Below the pieces are notes generated by a model. The model ran no database searches. It had not been told where the DNA came from and saw only the letters and a program-made list of their open reading frames with translations. A stretch of DNA of 42,385 bases from Levilactobacillus namurensis DSM 19117 (GTDB lineage Bacteria; Bacillota; Bacilli; Lactobacillales; Lactobacillaceae): assembly GCF_001434785.1 (NCBI RefSeq), contig NZ_AZDT01000012.1, forward strand, positions 1 to 42,385. The letters run 5' to 3'. The position numbers and the translations under genes were made by a program. Of this stretch, positions 39,485 to 42,385 are shown piece by piece; the first letter of the stretch is position 1, and each line of letters begins with the position of its first letter.

Positions 39485-41559
39485 TGGCACACACATTTTT
39501 ACTTGAAATTGGACTGGAAGAAATGCCAGCTCACGTGGTGACGCCTGCTATTCGACAACTTCAGAAGCGTGTCGCCGATTACTTGAAGGAACAACGCGTC
39601 AGTTATGACGCCATTCAGCCGTTCTCCACGCCTCGGCGGTTGGCTATTGAAATCACGGGCTTGGCCGATAAGCAAGCGGACATCAGTGAATCCGTCAAGG
39701 GTCCGGCTAAGAAGATCGCCCAAGACGCGGATGGCAACTGGACCAAGCCAGCAATCGGCTTTACGCGGGGCCAAGGCCTGACGCCAGATGATATCGTCTT
39801 TAAGGAATTTAAGGGCACGGAGTACGTCTACGTGGACAAGTTCATCGCGGGAGAACCCGTGGAAACGGTCTTAGCTGGTCTGAAAGACGTGATCACGGCC
39901 ATGACCTTCCCGACAATGATGAAGTGGGGCGCTCACCACTTTGAATACATCCGGCCAATTCGTTGGCTGGTGGCCTTGCTGGATGACACGGTCATTCCGT
40001 TCAGCATCCTGAACGTGACGACGGATCGGGTGACCCGGGGACACCGGTTCTTGGGCAAGGAGATTCCGTTGAAGACCGCGGCTGATTACGAAGCAGCCCT
40101 GACTAGCGAATACGTTATCGCCGATGCGGATAAGCGTAAGGCGTTGATCAAGAAGCAGATTGAAAAGATTGCCAGTGACCATGACTGGGTCGTAGACATC
40201 GACGCCGGCTTGTTAGAAGAAGTCAACAACCTGGTGGAATGGCCAACGGCGTTCGAAGGAAACTTCGATCAGAAGTACCTGACGATTCCAGACGAAGTCC
40301 TGATCACGTCCATGCGGGACCACCAACGGTTCTTCTACGCACGGAGCCAGAGTGGTCAGCTGTTGCCGAACTTCATTTCCGTACGGAACGGGACGGACCA
40401 CGACTTGCAAAACGTGGTCGCTGGTAACGAAAAGGTCTTAACGGCTCGTTTGGAAGACGCGATGTTCTTCTACAAGGAAGACCAAAAGAAGAGTATTGCG
40501 GACTTCGTCGACCGGCTCAAGAGCGTCAGCTTCCACGATAAGATCAGTACCGTGGCCGAAAAGATGGCCCGGGTCGAAGCAATCGTGAAGGTCTTGGCTC
40601 ACCGCTTAGCGCTGAGTGATGCGCAGACTCAGGCGGCCGTTCGGGCTAGTCAGATCTACAAGTTTGACTTAGTGACGGGAATGGTCGGCGAATTCGCAGA
40701 ATTGCAAGGGGTCATGGGTGAGAAGTACGCCCTGTTACAGGGTGAAGATCCCGCCGTTGCCCAGGCCATTCGCGAACACTACGAACCAATCTCCGCGGAC
40801 GGCGCCTTACCCGCTTCCGTTCCCGGTGCCGTTTTGGCCTTAGCGGATAAGTTCGACAGCATCTTGACGTTCTTCGCTGCTGGCATGATTCCAAGCGGTT
40901 CTAATGACCCGTACGCTTTGCGGCGACAGGCCACGGGGATTGTGCGGATCGCCACTGACCAGCAATGGGCGTTACCCGTAGCTGACTTGGCAAACGCCTT
41001 TATCGCGGCGGAACAGGCAGCTAACGTGGCGCCAGACTTAGACCAAGCTAGTCAGATCGACGCTATCGTGGACTTCATCAAGGAACGGGTCCGGAAGATC
41101 TTCAAGGGTGTCAAGATCCGTTACGACATCGTGGACGCCGTTTTGGGTGGCAGCAGTACCGATATTTCGCAGTTGTTCACGGCGGCGGACATCTTAACGG
41201 CCCACGCGGCTGACGACAACTTCAAGGACGTCATCGAGTCGTTGACGCGGGTCATTCGGTTGTCACAAAAGGCACCGAAGGATATTGCCAACGTGACGAT
41301 TGACGCGGACAAGTTCGAAAACGACAGTGAAGGTCAGCTGCATGCCGGAGTCGATAAAGTGGCCGCGGCAGCACCTAAGGGCTTAAAGGCCCTCTACGCC
41401 GCCTTAGCAGCGATTCAACCAGTCATCGCGGACTACTTCGAAGCCACGATGGTCATGGCCGATGATGACGCTGTCCGGAATAACCGGTTAGCTGAATTAA
41501 CGCGCTTGGCAAACCTGGCCTTACAATTGGGAGACTTAGATCAACTGATTGTGAAGTAA
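39484..41559 (+). CDS. glyS: glycyl-tRNA synthetase beta subunit
   Basis: The 691-residue protein is colinear with GlyS. It begins [17 protein letters not shown], followed by [14 protein letters not shown], a KGPAKKIAQ region, [20 protein letters not shown] and TRGHRFLG. An HD-like block ([33 protein letters not shown]) and a C-terminal anticodon-binding region follow. It binds tRNA-Gly and completes the alpha2beta2 synthetase. AGGAGG precedes the ATG, which overlaps the glyQ stop, giving coupled translation and matched stoichiometry. Confidence 0.97.
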   Translation: MAHTFLLEIGLEEMPAHVVTPAIRQLQKRVADYLKEQRVSYDAIQPFSTPRRLAIEITGLADKQADISESVKGPAKKIAQDADGNWTKPAIGFTRGQGLTPDDIVFKEFKGTEYVYVDKFIAGEPVETVLAGLKDVITAMTFPTMMKWGAHHFEYIRPIRWLVALLDDTVIPFSILNVTTDRVTRGHRFLGKEIPLKTAADYEAALTSEYVIADADKRKALIKKQIEKIASDHDWVVDIDAGLLEEVNNLVEWPTAFEGNFDQKYLTIPDEVLITSMRDHQRFFYARSQSGQLLPNFISVRNGTDHDLQNVVAGNEKVLTARLEDAMFFYKEDQKKSIADFVDRLKSVSFHDKISTVAEKMARVEAIVKVLAHRLALSDAQTQAAVRASQIYKFDLVTGMVGEFAELQGVMGEKYALLQGEDPAVAQAIREHYEPISADGALPASVPGAVLALADKFDSILTFFAAGMIPSGSNDPYALRRQATGIVRIATDQQWALPVADLANAFIAAEQAANVAPDLDQASQIDAIVDFIKERVRKIFKGVKIRYDIVDAVLGGSSTDISQLFTAADILTAHAADDNFKDVIESLTRVIRLSQKAPKDIANVTIDADKFENDSEGQLHAGVDKVAAAAPKGLKALYAALAAIQPVIADYFEATMVMADDDAVRNNRLAELTRLANLALQLGDLDQLIVK

Positions 41560-41581
41560 ACCATATCTTATTTTAAGGACT

Positions 41582-41615
41582 AAACGCCCATTACTCGTGT
41601 GAGTAACGGGCGTTT
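41582..41615 (+). terminator. hairpin after glyS
   Basis: A 15-bp stem with one mismatch (41582-41596 with 41601-41615), a GTGT loop and an internal TTT at the 3' arm end. No long U-run follows. Confidence 0.6.
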
Positions 41616-41639
41616 AGCGTACATACAAGGGGCGATTTT

Positions 41640-41915
41640 ATGAAACGAACTTTACGGACCGCGGTGCGTCACGCCAACCAGTGGTTAGTCTTTGGGGCCA
41701 TCTTAGACTTTCTCATGACGCCGTTAGCGTGGTTGCGTCACCAGCCGGCGTTTGGCGGCATCATCACCCTGTGGTGGCAGAGTCACCATAAGGCGGCGAT
41801 GACCCTGGTCTTAGTCCTCACGCTGATGGGGTGTTGGCTGGTCTTGGTCCTGTTCTTCTGGGGAGTTGAGGGCCTGCGTTGGGCAATGGGGCGCAATGAT
41901 TGGGACCGCAAGTAG
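41640..41915 (+). CDS. small membrane protein, unknown function
   Basis: The 91-residue protein has a basic N-terminus (MKRTLRTAVRHANQW), a hydrophobic segment at about 16-33 and a long hydrophobic helix at about 53-76, then a short charged tail (RNDWDRK). No family is recognised. AAGGGG lies nine bases upstream. It follows glyS by 80 bases with a hairpin between, so it may be read-through from glyQS or have its own start. Function unknown. Confidence 0.65.
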   Translation: MKRTLRTAVRHANQWLVFGAILDFLMTPLAWLRHQPAFGGIITLWWQSHHKAAMTLVLVLTLMGCWLVLVLFFWGVEGLRWAMGRNDWDRK

Positions 41916-41992
41916 ACTTACCAGTGGCGTTGCCGGGAAGTCGTGGCAGTTAGGATTCAGATTGAATGCTAGCTGCAAGTGGTGATGCGGTA

Positions 41993-42022
41993 TTGACAAT
42001 GAAGCTGGGTTAAGCGGACAAT
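41993..42022 (+). promoter_or_regulatory. predicted promoter of the DJ-1/PfpI-family gene
   Basis: Consensus TTGACA (41993-41998), an 18-base spacer and a weak -10 GACAAT (42017-42022), about 50 bases upstream of the start codon. Confidence 0.45.
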
Positions 42023-42070
42023 AAATGGGAGAAATAGTCTGAGCCTTGTTCAGTTAATTGGAGGCGTTAG

Positions 42071-42385
42071 ATGATGAAACAAGCGTTAGTGATGGTATAC
42101 CCAGGATTTTGTAACTTTGAAATTGCGGCGCTGACGGAAGCTTTAGCGTTTTACGACGATTGGACGCTCACCACGGTGGGGGCGGACCGAACGGTTTACC
42201 TTAGTGAGGATCAGTTACCGATGGTCGCGCAGAAAGATTTTTCACAGGTAAATCCTTTGGATGCTGATTTGTTGATTTTGCCGGGAATTGATAATTATCA
42301 TCTGCCACTAGCAGATGACCGCAACGTTGCGTTTTTTCTACGTCTTGTCAATAAGAATGTTGTTAAATCAATGTTTTATGATGAG
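42071..42385 (+). CDS. DJ-1/PfpI family protein, N-terminal part (runs off the window)
   Basis: An open frame of 105 codons continues past the last base. The start MMKQALVMVYPGFCNFEIAALTEAL is the typical first strand and helix of the DJ-1/PfpI (class I glutamine-amidotransferase-like) fold, with the conserved Glu in FEIAAL. The segment DADLLILPGIDNY matches the second conserved strand (LILPGG in most members; here PGID). The nucleophile-elbow Cys lies beyond the window, so enzymatic type cannot be judged. GGAGG (42060-42064) fits ATG 42071 or 42074. Confidence 0.8.
   Translation, partial: MMKQALVMVYPGFCNFEIAALTEALAFYDDWTLTTVGADRTVYLSEDQLPMVAQKDFSQVNPLDADLLILPGIDNYHLPLADDRNVAFFLRLVNKNVVKSMFYDE

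Overview
The window reads as chromosomal DNA of a Gram-positive lactic acid bacterium of the family Lactobacillaceae. The gene content fits Levilactobacillus or a close relative, but I cannot fix the species. Evidence: a KxYKxGKxW-type signal with an LPQTS sortase anchor, strong AGGAGG-type ribosome binding sites, T-box leaders in front of hisS-aspS and glyQS, teichoic-acid (CDP-glycerol) genes, and the conserved order rpsU / yqeY / phoH-ybeY-dgkA-era-recO-glyQS. Most of the window is moderately GC-rich. The first ~400 bases and parts of 1,100-1,500 are clearly more AT-rich and look acquired or decayed.

Layout. 1-1,500: end of an unknown gene, a small membrane protein, a frameshifted transposase remnant and a CsbD-like stress protein. 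1,538-4,553: a large sortase-anchored surface protein and a small winged-helix-like protein. 5,031-12,303: the most unusual block, a same-strand cluster encoding a DPM1-like GT2 fused to GtrA, a BcsA-like processive glycosyltransferase with a complete PilZ (c-di-GMP binding) signature, two tandem paralogous ~615-residue polytopic membrane proteins, and an SMR-family small transporter. I read it as a candidate c-di-GMP-controlled surface polysaccharide synthesis and decoration system. 12,355-13,956: two minus-strand genes (unknown protein, MscL) divergent from a small unknown gene with a long structured leader.

14,049-18,871: prmA-rsmE-(small membrane protein)-rel-dtd, a translation-quality and stringent-response cluster. 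18,932-21,381: HAD phosphatase, then a convergent pair (fructosamine-kinase-like, cell-wall amidase). 21,460-24,853: a T-box-controlled hisS-aspS operon. 24,985-26,877: msrA, a YitT-family protein and an unknown 65-residue protein. 26,953-27,062: a terminator-ended intergenic RNA candidate with two copies of the same hairpin-loop motif.

27,206-31,392: two CDP-glycerol glycerophosphotransferase-like enzymes flanking a TagG-like export permease with no TagH ATPase beside it, then endonuclease IV. 31,478-34,395: a PPDK-regulator-like kinase/phosphorylase, rpsU, a quinone-oxidoreductase-like enzyme and yqeY. 34,640-38,271: phoH-ybeY-dgkA-era-recO, tightly packed. 38,268-41,559: a glycine T-box operon glyQS whose -35 box overlaps the recO stop codon. 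41,640-end: a small membrane protein and the 5' part of a DJ-1/PfpI-family gene that runs off the window.

No rRNA, tRNA, CRISPR array or complete insertion sequence was recognised. All promoter, hairpin and family calls are by eye from the sequence and have not been tested by search.
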